NCBI GenBank assembly: GCA_015520975.1
Contig: WAOZ01000007.1
Location: forward strand, 1 to 29,748
Length of the DNA: 29,748 nucleotides
Direction: 5' to 3'
From: DHVE2 group archaeon
GTDB taxonomy: Archaea > Thermoplasmatota > Thermoplasmata > Thermoplasmatales > Aciduliprofundaceae
Of the stretch, positions 1 through 7,251 are shown one piece after another. The notes beneath the pieces are model-generated. The model worked only from the letters and a program-made list of their open reading frames with translations, did no database searches and was not told the DNA's origin. Each line of letters begins with the position of its first letter. Position 1 is the first letter of the stretch. Made by a program: the position numbers and the translations under genes.

Positions 1-346
1 CGTATACTCTCATACGCACAGCTTTTGGGACCTCTTCATCATCAAAAAAACTTCCAGAGGTGAAAATCTTAACTATTTTCTGTCCGGTGTATTTAGACGA
101 GGCATAATCAACTTGCGAAATGAGATCCTCTTCCGAAATCGCGGGATTGGTATCGTTGTAGTATCCGCACATGGAACATCCGGATATCTTCGCCCATCTG
201 CAACCGGTGGTTCTCATAATGAACACGAACGCATCTGTGATTTTTCCATCCAATCTATCCTTTTCGTTCCATATGGCGATGGCATCTCTTCTGTGATTTC
301 GCTTTGATTTTTCTCGGAGCTCTCTTATCAAAGGGATTATTTGCAT
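1..346 (-). CDS. Archaeosine-biosynthesis radical SAM protein RaSEA (5' part, runs off the left edge)
   Basis: Partial gene read on the minus strand; 115 codons are visible from an ATG at 346 and the 3' end lies outside the window. The protein shows a cysteine cluster C49-x7-C57-x2-C60 in the context TTGCRWAKISGCSMCGYYND. This is the radical SAM [4Fe-4S] motif form of the RaSEA/TIGR01210 family, related to Elp3. RaSEA works with ArcS to convert the lysine adduct of preQ0 in tRNA position 15 to archaeosine. The segment after it (KIVKIFTSGSFFDDEEVP) fits the start of the radical SAM barrel. A TATA-like box at 371-378 lies about 28 bases upstream and there is no Shine-Dalgarno, so the mRNA is probably leaderless. 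It is divergent from the protease gene. A different Elp3-like radical SAM enzyme is possible, because only the N-terminus is visible. Confidence 0.8.
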   Translation of the reverse strand, partial: MQIIPLIRELREKSKRNHRRDAIAIWNEKDRLDGKITDAFVFIMRTTGCRWAKISGCSMCGYYNDTNPAISEEDLISQVDYASSKYTGQKIVKIFTSGSFFDDEEVPKAVRMRVY

Positions 347-370
347 ACAGCATCATAAATGGAGGATTGA

Positions 371-378
371 ATAAAAAA
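371..378 (-). promoter_or_regulatory. TATA-like box for RaSEA gene
   Basis: Minus-strand TTTTTTAT centred about 28 bases before the ATG at 346. The spacing predicts a transcript that starts at or next to the start codon. Confidence 0.5.
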
Positions 379-420
379 GTACCTGTGAATACGACGAATT
401 GTGAAAATTTTAGATACAGA

Positions 421-460
421 TATTTAAATTTTTTGCAAAAGAATCAGAAAAATAAAAATA
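421..460 (+). promoter_or_regulatory. Candidate promoter region for the C1A protease gene
   Basis: Two AT-rich TATA candidates are present. TATTTAAA at 421-428 would give a short leader containing the GAGGG site at 474-478. AATAAAAATA at 451-460, centred about 28 bases before the ATG at 483, would give a leaderless message. The sequence alone does not decide between them. Confidence 0.4.
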
Positions 461-482
461 GTTTGTTTTGTATGAGGGTCGC

Positions 483-3400
483 ATGGCTGGTAGAAAAGGC
501 TATTGGAAAAGGGCATTTGTGCCAGTGATAGTTCTGTTGTTGCTCACAGGGTATCTCATGGTCATCAATGGGGGCGCAGTGAAAACAGCACAGGAAACAC
601 CCCGCGAAAAAGCCATAGATAACATAATATCTGCGATTCATGCGCATCCTCTTACACCACAGGAGGCTGTGAAACTTGAAGCCACGATAGGTGTCAGGCA
701 GCCGGGATATGATTACAACAAGATAATAGATGGTCATGGCACAGGGTACGCACCTCCAAGCAAAAAAGAGTGGGATATGATGATTGGAAAGGTTATGGTT
801 GTTGACGGAGTAAGTTTACCAAAGGCAACCAAGGCGAGTCTTGATCTCTCTCAGGATCCTTGGTTCCCGCCCATCGGCAATCAGGGAGCACAGGGCTCCT
901 GCGCCGCGTGGGCTATGACTTATTATGCCTATACATATGAAGAGGCAAAGGATAATAACTGGGCTGCGGATACCGGGAATCCTGCATATATTATGAGTCC
1001 TGCGTGGACATATAACAAAGTTAACGGAGGTACGGATTCAGGTTCGTTTATGGCATGGAACGGACTGGTTATAACGAACTGGGGCGCGGCCACGCTCGCC
1101 ACAATGCCTTATAACCCGTCAAATCCCACATACTGGGGCAGTGAGGCGGCAATGAGAGAGGCGCCGCTGCATCGTGCGGCCGAGGTTTATATGATACCTT
1201 ACAACGCCTCAAACCCCACATGGATAATAAATGTGATAAAGAGCTTGCTTGCACAGGGCATACCGGTCACATTCGCAATGGATGCCGATCTGTTCACATC
1301 TGCGTTCTCTGACGGGAATTACATAATTTCATCCGCAGAGTATCCTGCATATTCAATACCGAATCACGGACAGACCATAGTGGGCTACGATGATTCAATA
1401 AGCGATGACGGCGATGTGGGTGCATTCAGAGTAGCAAACTCCTGGGGAACAAACTGGGGTGATAACGGCTTTTACTGGATGACCTATAAAGCTTTTGAAA
1501 ATGCCTCACTGGGCAATTATTCGGCGGTGACATTCATAGTAGATAGACCTTCCTACGATCCGCAGTTGCTTGGAATTATACATTTCAACAGCCCGCCGGA
1601 AAGGGATGTTAATATAACATTCGGCATCGGCAATCCAGCATCGCCTTTAAAAATCAAACCTCTCTATTACAAGGTTAATGACAACGACGCCAATGCCAGC
1701 AATCTGACCATGCCCACATTCATAGCGTATGATTTAACGGACTTTGCATCGGAGTATGCCAACGGCACGATACGATTCTTCGTGAAAATATCGGCCAGCG
1801 GTATTTACAACGGTGTGTTATCCTCGTTCAGGGTTGAAAATTATTCGACGGGATATGTGCCTAAAGCGCCCACGCAGATTTCGCCGCAGTCGCCGGATGT
1901 GCCTGCAACCACACCTTGTACCGCGAATGTATACTTTGCGAAGTATCCGGCTGTGAGTAAGAATGTGGCGCTGGATAATCAAAATCTCACATTCATTAAT
2001 ATAAACACGACGGACGCGTACTGGGTGAGTGTTGATAGAACTTACTATGTAGCAAACGGCACAAACAATTATTCAATGCAGAGCGGTGATATAGCCGACA
2101 GAGGAAAGAGTGGAATGGGCGTGATAGTCACAGGTCCGGGCAAACTCACATTCTACTGGAGCATATCCTCAGAAGCGGGCCATGATTTCCTGTATGTGTA
2201 CCTTGACTCCACAGAAAAAGGCAACATAAGCGGCACAGTCAACTGGACCCGACATACGGTATGGGTAGGATTAGGAACGCACACAGTTAAATGGATCTAT
2301 GAGAAAGATAACACCAACAGCGTTGGAACCGATGCGGCGTGGGTGGATTATGTTGTATGGACCCCCACGAACGATACCGTCCCATCTCCACCGCAGAATG
2401 TGAGCGCGGTTGCGGGAGACGGGTACATAAATGTGACCTGGGATCCGCCCGCGGATAATGGTGGCGCGAATATAACCGCGTACAATATCTACAGAGGCAC
2501 GGCGTCAGGCAGCGAGCAGCTGATAGCAACCGTGGATAGGAATACCACATATTACAACGATACTGCCGTGACAAAGGGCATCAGATACTACTATTACATA
2601 ACGGCGGAGAATTATGTGGGCGAGAGCAACGCAAGCGCGGAGGTATCCGCAGTATGTCTCGGTCCGCCATCAGCACCGCAGAATCTCGTTGCCAATGGCG
2701 GTGTGGGCTTTGTGAATCTCACTTGGGATGCACCGCTGAACGATGGCGGAACCGCCATAACGGAGTACAGGATATACCGCGGCAATTCCAGCGTTAATGA
2801 GACACTGTACGCCACGGTTGACGGCAACACGCTTTATTACAACGATACCAATGTATCAAAGGGTGTGGATTATTACTACTATGTGACGGCGGTGAACTCC
2901 GTGGGTGAGAGCAATGCAAGCAATGAAGCCAGTGCCGTTGTGCTCGGCGTGCCGGATGCGCCAGAAAATCTCACGGCTCATGCAGGCGTGTACTATGTGT
3001 ACCTCCACTGGAACGCACCTGCCAATACTGGTGGTACATCGATCACCGAATACAGAATATACAGAGGCACAGCGGCAGGTAATGAGACGCTTCTCGCAAC
3101 GGTAACCGGAAGTATCAACTACTACAACGATACCAGCGTTGATGGTGGAATCACTTATTACTACTATGTGACGGCGGTGAACTCCGTGGGTGAGAGTGTG
3201 GCCAGTGCGGAAATATCTGCGCTGCCCATCGGTAAACCCGGCGCGCCCGTGAATGTGACAGTTAAAGCGGGAGATGGATATGTTGAACTGAACTGGTTAC
3301 CACCCGCCAATGATGGTGGAACTGCCATAACGGAGTACAGGATATACCGCGGCACATCGCCTGGCAATGAGACGCTTATAGCCACCGTTAACGGCACTGT

Positions 3401-3743
3401 AACAACATACAAGGATAAGTCTGTCAAGAATGGAGTCACATATTACTATTACATCACGGCAGTGAACAAAGTCGGCGAGAGTTCTGCAAGCGAGGAAGTC
3501 AAAGCAACACCGAAGAGCTCGTTCCCGATAAACTTCGGCAGTGGTGCAACGCTGCCAATACTTCTGATAATCCTGGCAATAATTGTGCTGGTAATAATCG
3601 TTGCAGTGCTTAAAAGGAAAAAGGGAAACAAGGGTGTTGCAGAGAGTCAGCCCGAAGAAGAACATCAGGAAACGGAATCTGAAGAGCAGCAAACAGGTGA
3701 GGAAACACCCTCAACTGAAACCCAAGAAGAGGAAGAAATATAA
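483..3743 (+). CDS. Exported papain-family (C1A) cysteine protease with a binding domain and four Fn3 domains, membrane-anchored
   Basis: 1086 residues. The start is the ATG at 483 after GAGGG (474-478); an upstream in-frame TTG is less likely. A signal/anchor segment spans residues 11-30. The C1A domain covers about 120-340: Gln134 (oxyanion hole) and Cys140 in IGNQGAQGSCAAWA, His294 in PNHGQTIVGYDD, Asn318 in VANSWGTNWGDNGFYW. A beta-sandwich of the carbohydrate-binding-like type follows at about 500-630 (FYWSISSEAGHDFLYVY, then GSDAAWVD-like GTDAAWVDYV). Four fibronectin type III domains of 95 residues each run from about 632 to 1010. A transmembrane helix spans about 1022-1043, followed by basic residues and a strongly acidic tail of about 35 residues ending EEEEI. 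It should be displayed outside the cell with the tail inside. Many N-x-S/T sequons suggest N-glycosylation. Likely role: degradation of extracellular protein, with the accessory domains binding polymer or cell wall. Catalytic residues are complete; the substrate is unknown. Confidence 0.9.
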   Translation: MAGRKGYWKRAFVPVIVLLLLTGYLMVINGGAVKTAQETPREKAIDNIISAIHAHPLTPQEAVKLEATIGVRQPGYDYNKIIDGHGTGYAPPSKKEWDMMIGKVMVVDGVSLPKATKASLDLSQDPWFPPIGNQGAQGSCAAWAMTYYAYTYEEAKDNNWAADTGNPAYIMSPAWTYNKVNGGTDSGSFMAWNGLVITNWGAATLATMPYNPSNPTYWGSEAAMREAPLHRAAEVYMIPYNASNPTWIINVIKSLLAQGIPVTFAMDADLFTSAFSDGNYIISSAEYPAYSIPNHGQTIVGYDDSISDDGDVGAFRVANSWGTNWGDNGFYWMTYKAFENASLGNYSAVTFIVDRPSYDPQLLGIIHFNSPPERDVNITFGIGNPASPLKIKPLYYKVNDNDANASNLTMPTFIAYDLTDFASEYANGTIRFFVKISASGIYNGVLSSFRVENYSTGYVPKAPTQISPQSPDVPATTPCTANVYFAKYPAVSKNVALDNQNLTFININTTDAYWVSVDRTYYVANGTNNYSMQSGDIADRGKSGMGVIVTGPGKLTFYWSISSEAGHDFLYVYLDSTEKGNISGTVNWTRHTVWVGLGTHTVKWIYEKDNTNSVGTDAAWVDYVVWTPTNDTVPSPPQNVSAVAGDGYINVTWDPPADNGGANITAYNIYRGTASGSEQLIATVDRNTTYYNDTAVTKGIRYYYYITAENYVGESNASAEVSAVCLGPPSAPQNLVANGGVGFVNLTWDAPLNDGGTAITEYRIYRGNSSVNETLYATVDGNTLYYNDTNVSKGVDYYYYVTAVNSVGESNASNEASAVVLGVPDAPENLTAHAGVYYVYLHWNAPANTGGTSITEYRIYRGTAAGNETLLATVTGSINYYNDTSVDGGITYYYYVTAVNSVGESVASAEISALPIGKPGAPVNVTVKAGDGYVELNWLPPANDGGTAITEYRIYRGTSPGNETLIATVNGTVTTYKDKSVKNGVTYYYYITAVNKVGESSASEEVKATPKSSFPINFGSGATLPILLIILAIIVLVIIVAVLKRKKGNKGVAESQPEEEHQETESEEQQTGEETPSTETQEEEEI
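2374..3513 (+). repeat. Four tandem Fn3-coding units, 285-bp period
   Basis: The units run roughly 2374-2658, 2659-2943, 2944-3228 and 3229-3513. Each begins with a proline-rich joint, carries YNIYRG/YRIYRG in the middle and ends YYYY(I/V)TA.N..GES.AS. At the DNA level a 41-base stretch is identical between 2871-2911 and 3156-3196 (offset 285). A 31-base stretch is identical between 2754-2784 and 3324-3354 (offset 570). Confidence 0.9.
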
Positions 3744-3750
3744 ATTTTCC

Positions 3751-3765
3751 ACTTTTTATTTTTTC
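3751..3765 (+). terminator. Probable T-tract terminator after the protease gene
   Basis: TTTTTATTTTTT at 3753-3764 begins 10 bases after the stop codon, with no convincing hairpin. This is the usual archaeal U-tract type. Confidence 0.45.
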
Positions 3766-3800
3766 GTCAATTGTCTTATTCTTTTACGATGAAAGCAAAA

Positions 3801-3809
3801 GTTATATAG
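3801..3809 (+). promoter_or_regulatory. TATA box of the mevalonate operon
   Basis: GTTATATAG centred about 36 bases before the ATG at 3841. It predicts a leader of about 10 bases that includes the GGTGAG site at 3832-3837. Confidence 0.5.
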
Positions 3810-3840
3810 AGATAAGGATATAACCTTCGCAGGTGAGAGT

Positions 3841-4887
3841 ATGGTTGGAATAGTTACATACGGCAGCTATATACCTGTGTACAGAATAAAAAGTGAGGAA
3901 ATAGCAAGGATGTGGGGTGACCGGGAGGATTACCCTGCGAAAGGCCTAAAGATTCTGAGCAAATCCGTTCCCGCATACGATGAGGATGCAGCCACAATTG
4001 CTGTTGAAGCGACGAGAAACGCGCTTCGAAGGAAGCACATACCCGGTGAGAAGATAGGTGCTATATTTGTGGGAAGCGAATCACATCCTTACGCAGTTAA
4101 GCCCACGGCATCGCTTCTCGCGGAAGTTTTCGGTGCTTATAATGCACATGCAGCGGATCTTGAGTTTGCGTGTAAAGCCGGTACTGCTGCGATGCAGATT
4201 GTTTACAGCATGGTGAAAGCCGGAATGATAGAGTACGGACTTGCGGTGGGCACCGACACCTCCCAGGGCCAGCCCGGTGATGCACTTGATTATTCTGCAT
4301 CTGCCGGTGGTACGGCGTATATAATTGGAGACAGAGATGTTATTGCTGAGATCAATCACACGGTATCTTTTGTTACTGACACGCCCGATTTCTGGCGCAG
4401 AGAGGGACAGAGATACCCGTCACACGGTGGCAGATTCACAGGAGAACCAGCATATTTCAAGCATGTTATGACCGCCGCTAGAATGTTGATGTCCAAGGCT
4501 GGAACAGAGCCCAAAGATTACGATTATGTAGTATTTCATCAGCCAAACGGTAAATTTCCGCTTCGTGTGGGTAAGCGTTTGGGTTTCACAAAGGAACAGA
4601 TAGAACCGGGATTGCTGACGCCGTATATTGGAAACACATACTCGGGTGCCACGCCAACTGGATTGTCTGCGGTGCTGGATATTGCAAAACCGGGTGACAG
4701 AATCCTTGCAGTATCGTTTGGCAGTGGTGCGGGTAGTGATGCTTTTGACATCACCGTTACTGATGAGATTGAGAAGTTCAATCGTGATGCAGCACCAACC
4801 GTGCGTAAAATGATAGAGCATGCAAGGTATGTGGACTATGCGACATATCTCAAATTCAGACGTATGATAGTGGAGGTGGATGAATGA
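3841..4887 (+). CDS. Hydroxymethylglutaryl-CoA synthase, archaeal type
   Basis: 348 residues, the normal size for the archaeal family. It condenses acetyl-CoA with acetoacetyl-CoA to HMG-CoA, the second step of the mevalonate route to isoprenoid lipids, in the cytosol. The acyl-accepting nucleophile is Cys111 in LEFACKAGT, the general acid/base Glu80 is in VGSES, and His233 is in VVFHQPNGKF. The C-terminal SFGSGAGSDAF loop is also typical. The ATG at 3841 follows GGTGAG with good spacing. The stop overlaps the next gene's start as ATGA, which with the third gene makes the conserved archaeal order HMGS-thiolase-DUF35. In that arrangement the three proteins are known to form one complex that passes acetoacetyl-CoA onward. 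Confidence 0.96.
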   Translation: MVGIVTYGSYIPVYRIKSEEIARMWGDREDYPAKGLKILSKSVPAYDEDAATIAVEATRNALRRKHIPGEKIGAIFVGSESHPYAVKPTASLLAEVFGAYNAHAADLEFACKAGTAAMQIVYSMVKAGMIEYGLAVGTDTSQGQPGDALDYSASAGGTAYIIGDRDVIAEINHTVSFVTDTPDFWRREGQRYPSHGGRFTGEPAYFKHVMTAARMLMSKAGTEPKDYDYVVFHQPNGKFPLRVGKRLGFTKEQIEPGLLTPYIGNTYSGATPTGLSAVLDIAKPGDRILAVSFGSGAGSDAFDITVTDEIEKFNRDAAPTVRKMIEHARYVDYATYLKFRRMIVEVDE

Positions 4888-6050
4888 GGGAAGTGGCTAT
4901 AATCGGCGCTGGTGAAACCAAATACGGTGAGCACTGGGAAAAATCTCTCCGAGACCTTGCTGTGGAAGCGGGATTGAAGGCTATAGAGGATTCCAATATT
5001 TATGCCGAAGATATTCAGGCTATTTTCGGAGGAAACATGAGCGCTGGAAGTTTCGTAGGTCAGGATCATGTTGGCGCGCTGATAGCTGATTTTGCAGGAC
5101 TGGCAGAAACCAAAATACCTGCGATGCGCGTTGAAGCAGCATGTGCAAGTGGCGCAGCCGCACTTCATGCGGGATACTTGGCGGTTGCGTCAGGTATGTA
5201 CGATCTGGTACTGGTTGGCGGCGTGGAAAAAATGACAGATTTGCCCGGGAACATGGCCACGGATATACTCGCAGGTGCCGCGGACAGAGAGTGGGAAGTG
5301 TTCTTGGGTGCGACATTCCCTGCGCTGGGAGCCATGATGGCCAGAAGATATATGCACGAATACGGTTTAAAAATCGAGCAGCTTGCATTGTTGCCCGTGA
5401 TAGCGCACGAGCACGGTAGCAGAAACCCCGACGCTCATTTGAGAAACAAGATAACAGTGGATACCGTATTGAACGCGCCCATGGTGGCGGATCCTTTAAC
5501 AATCATGCACTGTTCTCCCGTTAGCGATGGCGCGGCGGCTGTGGTGCTTGCACCTGCGGAACTGGCTAAAAAATACACGGATGCACCCATTAAGATTTCC
5601 GCATCGGCGGTGGCCAACGATTACATCTCCCTGCATTCTAGACCCTCTCTGACTACGCAGGTGGCCACTGTGGAGGCTGGAAAAAGGGCATACAAGATGG
5701 CCAATAAAGAACCCAAAGACATAGATTTTGTTGAACTGCACGATGCGTTTTCAATAATCGCGCTGGAAGCCCTGGAAGATCTGGGCTTTGCCAAAAAAGG
5801 AGAGGGCATAAAACTCGCAGAGGAAGGCGAACTCAATCTGGGTGGCAAGTTACCGTACAATCCTTCTGGAGGTTTGAAGGCCAAGGGCCATCCCGTGGGA
5901 GCCACAGGCGTTGGACAGGTTGTGGAAATTGTGAAGCAGTTGAGAAACGAAGCGGAAGGAAGACAGGTTGACGGCGCAGAGGTTGCACTTGCTCACAATG
6001 TCGGTGGCACAGCGACCACGACAGTTGTTCACATACTGGAGGTGATGTGA
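4884..6050 (+). CDS. Acetyl-CoA C-acetyltransferase (archaeal thiolase)
   Basis: 388 residues. It makes acetoacetyl-CoA from two acetyl-CoA and feeds the HMG-CoA synthase encoded just upstream. The nucleophile is Cys87 in VEAACASG, and the catalytic His336 is in KGHPVGATG. The C-terminal position where bacterial thiolases have a second catalytic Cys (CxGGG) instead reads AHNVGGTA with His371. This is characteristic of the archaeal/SCP-x-like thiolase group and is not a defect. The start ATG overlaps the previous stop and has GGAGGTGG at 4872-4879. Confidence 0.95.
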   Translation: MREVAIIGAGETKYGEHWEKSLRDLAVEAGLKAIEDSNIYAEDIQAIFGGNMSAGSFVGQDHVGALIADFAGLAETKIPAMRVEAACASGAAALHAGYLAVASGMYDLVLVGGVEKMTDLPGNMATDILAGAADREWEVFLGATFPALGAMMARRYMHEYGLKIEQLALLPVIAHEHGSRNPDAHLRNKITVDTVLNAPMVADPLTIMHCSPVSDGAAAVVLAPAELAKKYTDAPIKISASAVANDYISLHSRPSLTTQVATVEAGKRAYKMANKEPKDIDFVELHDAFSIIALEALEDLGFAKKGEGIKLAEEGELNLGGKLPYNPSGGLKAKGHPVGATGVGQVVEIVKQLRNEAEGRQVDGAEVALAHNVGGTATTTVVHILEVM

Positions 6051-6051
6051 T

Positions 6052-6468
6052 ATGGTGGTACCCCGTTTCTGGAGAGAGAGAAGACACAGATATAATCTGA
6101 TTGGCACAAAATGCCCCGTATGCAACACGGTTTATTTCCCTCCGCGTAATGTCTGTCCCAAATGCGGTAGAGATAGCGTTGGCAAGATGGAAGAATTCGC
6201 ACTAAGCGGAAAGGGCAAAATATATTCCTACACCGTGGTACATCAGAATGTGCTGGGCTATAAATACCAGAAACCGTACATTATGGCGATTGTTGAGACC
6301 TCCGAGGGACCGAAACTCACGGCGCAGATTGTTGATGTTGATCCAGAGGAAGTCTACATAGGAATGCCCGTCCGCGCGGTTTTCAGGAGAATAAGCGAAG
6401 ACGGCAAAGCAGGCATAATCCAGTATGGTTACAAATTTGTGCCAGACTGGGATGCGCTTGACAAATGA
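6052..6468 (+). CDS. DUF35 (zinc-ribbon plus OB-fold) scaffold protein of the thiolase/HMG-CoA synthase complex
   Basis: 138 residues. An N-terminal helix (VPRFWRERRHRYNL) is followed by a rubredoxin-like zinc ribbon with Cys21, Cys24, Cys35 and Cys38 (CPVC...CPKC). An OB-fold then covers about 45-125 (GKGKIYSYTVVHQ). In archaea this protein holds thiolase and HMG-CoA synthase together and forms part of the shared CoA site; it is not itself an enzyme. It starts one base after the thiolase stop with GGAGGTGAT at 6039-6047, so it is the third gene of the operon. The cysteines and the context make the assignment strong. Confidence 0.92.
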   Translation: MVVPRFWRERRHRYNLIGTKCPVCNTVYFPPRNVCPKCGRDSVGKMEEFALSGKGKIYSYTVVHQNVLGYKYQKPYIMAIVETSEGPKLTAQIVDVDPEEVYIGMPVRAVFRRISEDGKAGIIQYGYKFVPDWDALDK

Positions 6469-6480
6469 ACTGCGCAAAAA

Positions 6481-6490
6481 TTTTTATATT
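6481..6490 (+). promoter_or_regulatory. TATA box before the split membrane gene
   Basis: TTTTTATATT centred about 26 bases before the ATG at 6511, with no Shine-Dalgarno; leaderless start expected. The same T-rich stretch may also end the mevalonate transcript. Confidence 0.55.
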
Positions 6491-6510
6491 TATTCGTAAA
6501 TTAACTTTTT

Positions 6511-6744
6511 ATGCTTGATATAATCGGTTTGCTGCTTGCGCTGGGAGGTGCAGGGATTTATGGTCTGTATGTTTTCATGGTGTCCAGAGAATACAATGTG
6601 GACTCTTCAAAAACCAGTGTGTTTATAAGTATAGGATTCACAGGTTTTGTGTACACACTGCTTATCTATATTCTGGCAATAGCTAACAAAGATTACATTC
6701 CCAAGATATACGTGACTGGCTCGTGTTATCCATGGGTCTGGTAA
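6511..6744 (+). CDS. Multi-pass membrane protein, N-terminal part (gene probably frameshifted)
   Basis: 77 codons as read. Two membrane helices are visible, at about residues 4-23 (IGLLLALGGAGIYGLYVFM) and 37-58. After residue 70 (PKIYVTG) the frame leaves hydrophobic sequence and ends SCYPWVW-stop. The next frame continues at the same place with a helix-like LVLSMGLVTMGVAIGR. If one C were restored near 6720 (GGC CTC GTG), the two reading frames would join into a single protein of about 218 residues with about five helices. I therefore see this as the front half of a broken or mis-sequenced gene. I do not recognise the family. Confidence 0.6.
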   Translation: MLDIIGLLLALGGAGIYGLYVFMVSREYNVDSSKTSVFISIGFTGFVYTLLIYILAIANKDYIPKIYVTGSCYPWVW

Positions 6745-7166
6745 CAATGGGAGTAGCAATAGGAAGAGTATTTTTTGTAAAGAAAGCTCTGTGCCATCTG
6801 AGCGATAACAAATATTTTTTCAGTAAAATGACCATTTATCTGAACAATCCTGAGACTTTTATGATATACACCCTAATGATGAGTGTACTCGCTGTACAAT
6901 ATTTTGAACAGCCTGAACAGGCAGATTTCATATCATCCGCATCCGTTATCGTGCCCGGGATTTTAACAATGGCGGCATTCGCTTTTATCGGCGGTTTGGT
7001 GTATGGCATTCTTATGCGTTCTGCATTAAGCAGGTCGGATGAGGATGGAATCCCATATCCCAAGGATTTTAAAAGGCACCTTCTTTTTATCTCTCCCGGT
7101 TTAGCAGTGGGTGTGATTGGAGTGCTGCTCGGATTGCTCATCTACGCTGGGGCAATATCTATTTAA
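6723..7166 (+). CDS. Multi-pass membrane protein, C-terminal part (gene probably frameshifted)
   Basis: 147 codons if started at the GTG at 6723 (an ATG lies at 6732); neither start has a clear ribosome site. Hydrophobic helices lie at the very start (LSMGLVTMGVAIG), at about 48-60 (FMIYTLMMSVLAV), 77-100 (VIVPGILTMAAFAFIGGLVYG) and 125-145 (LFISPGLAVGVIGVLLGLLIY). Its start overlaps the end of the preceding reading frame by 22 bases, and the two together look like one membrane protein. The alternative is two translationally coupled small genes. That is less likely, because the first would end with a truncated non-hydrophobic tail and the second would begin in the middle of a helix. Function unknown. 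Confidence 0.6.
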   Translation: MLSMGLVTMGVAIGRVFFVKKALCHLSDNKYFFSKMTIYLNNPETFMIYTLMMSVLAVQYFEQPEQADFISSASVIVPGILTMAAFAFIGGLVYGILMRSALSRSDEDGIPYPKDFKRHLLFISPGLAVGVIGVLLGLLIYAGAISI

Positions 7167-7168
7167 AG

Positions 7169-7199
7169 TTTTTGGAACATTTTTATCTATTTCTTTTTC
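7169..7199 (+). terminator. Probable T-tract terminator after the membrane gene
   Basis: Three T runs in 31 bases (GTTTTTGG, CATTTTTATC, TTCTTTTTC) directly after the stop codon at 7166, with no strong hairpin. Confidence 0.45.
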
Positions 7200-7206
7200 A
7201 AATCCG

Positions 7207-7246
7207 TTTAAATTTAAATTAACAGTTAAGATTGATTGAGGTGATG
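7207..7246 (+). promoter_or_regulatory. TATA box and Shine-Dalgarno for the Ca-repeat protein gene
   Basis: TTTAAATTTAAATT at 7207-7220 followed by GAGGTGATG at 7238-7246, then the ATG at 7252. This head-of-unit gene has a real leader, unlike most of its neighbours. Confidence 0.55.
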
Positions 7247-7251
7247 CAAAT

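Noticed and set aside
113..528. Short plus-strand frames at the left edge (113-307, 304-528) and a minus-strand frame 444-737
   Set aside because: The region to 346 is the RaSEA gene on the other strand, with its cysteine motif. The others are antisense to, or precede, the protease gene and show no family features.
6711..6732. Programmed -1 frameshift between the two membrane reading frames
   Set aside because: No slippery heptamer or downstream hairpin is visible at the junction; a simple base loss explains it better.
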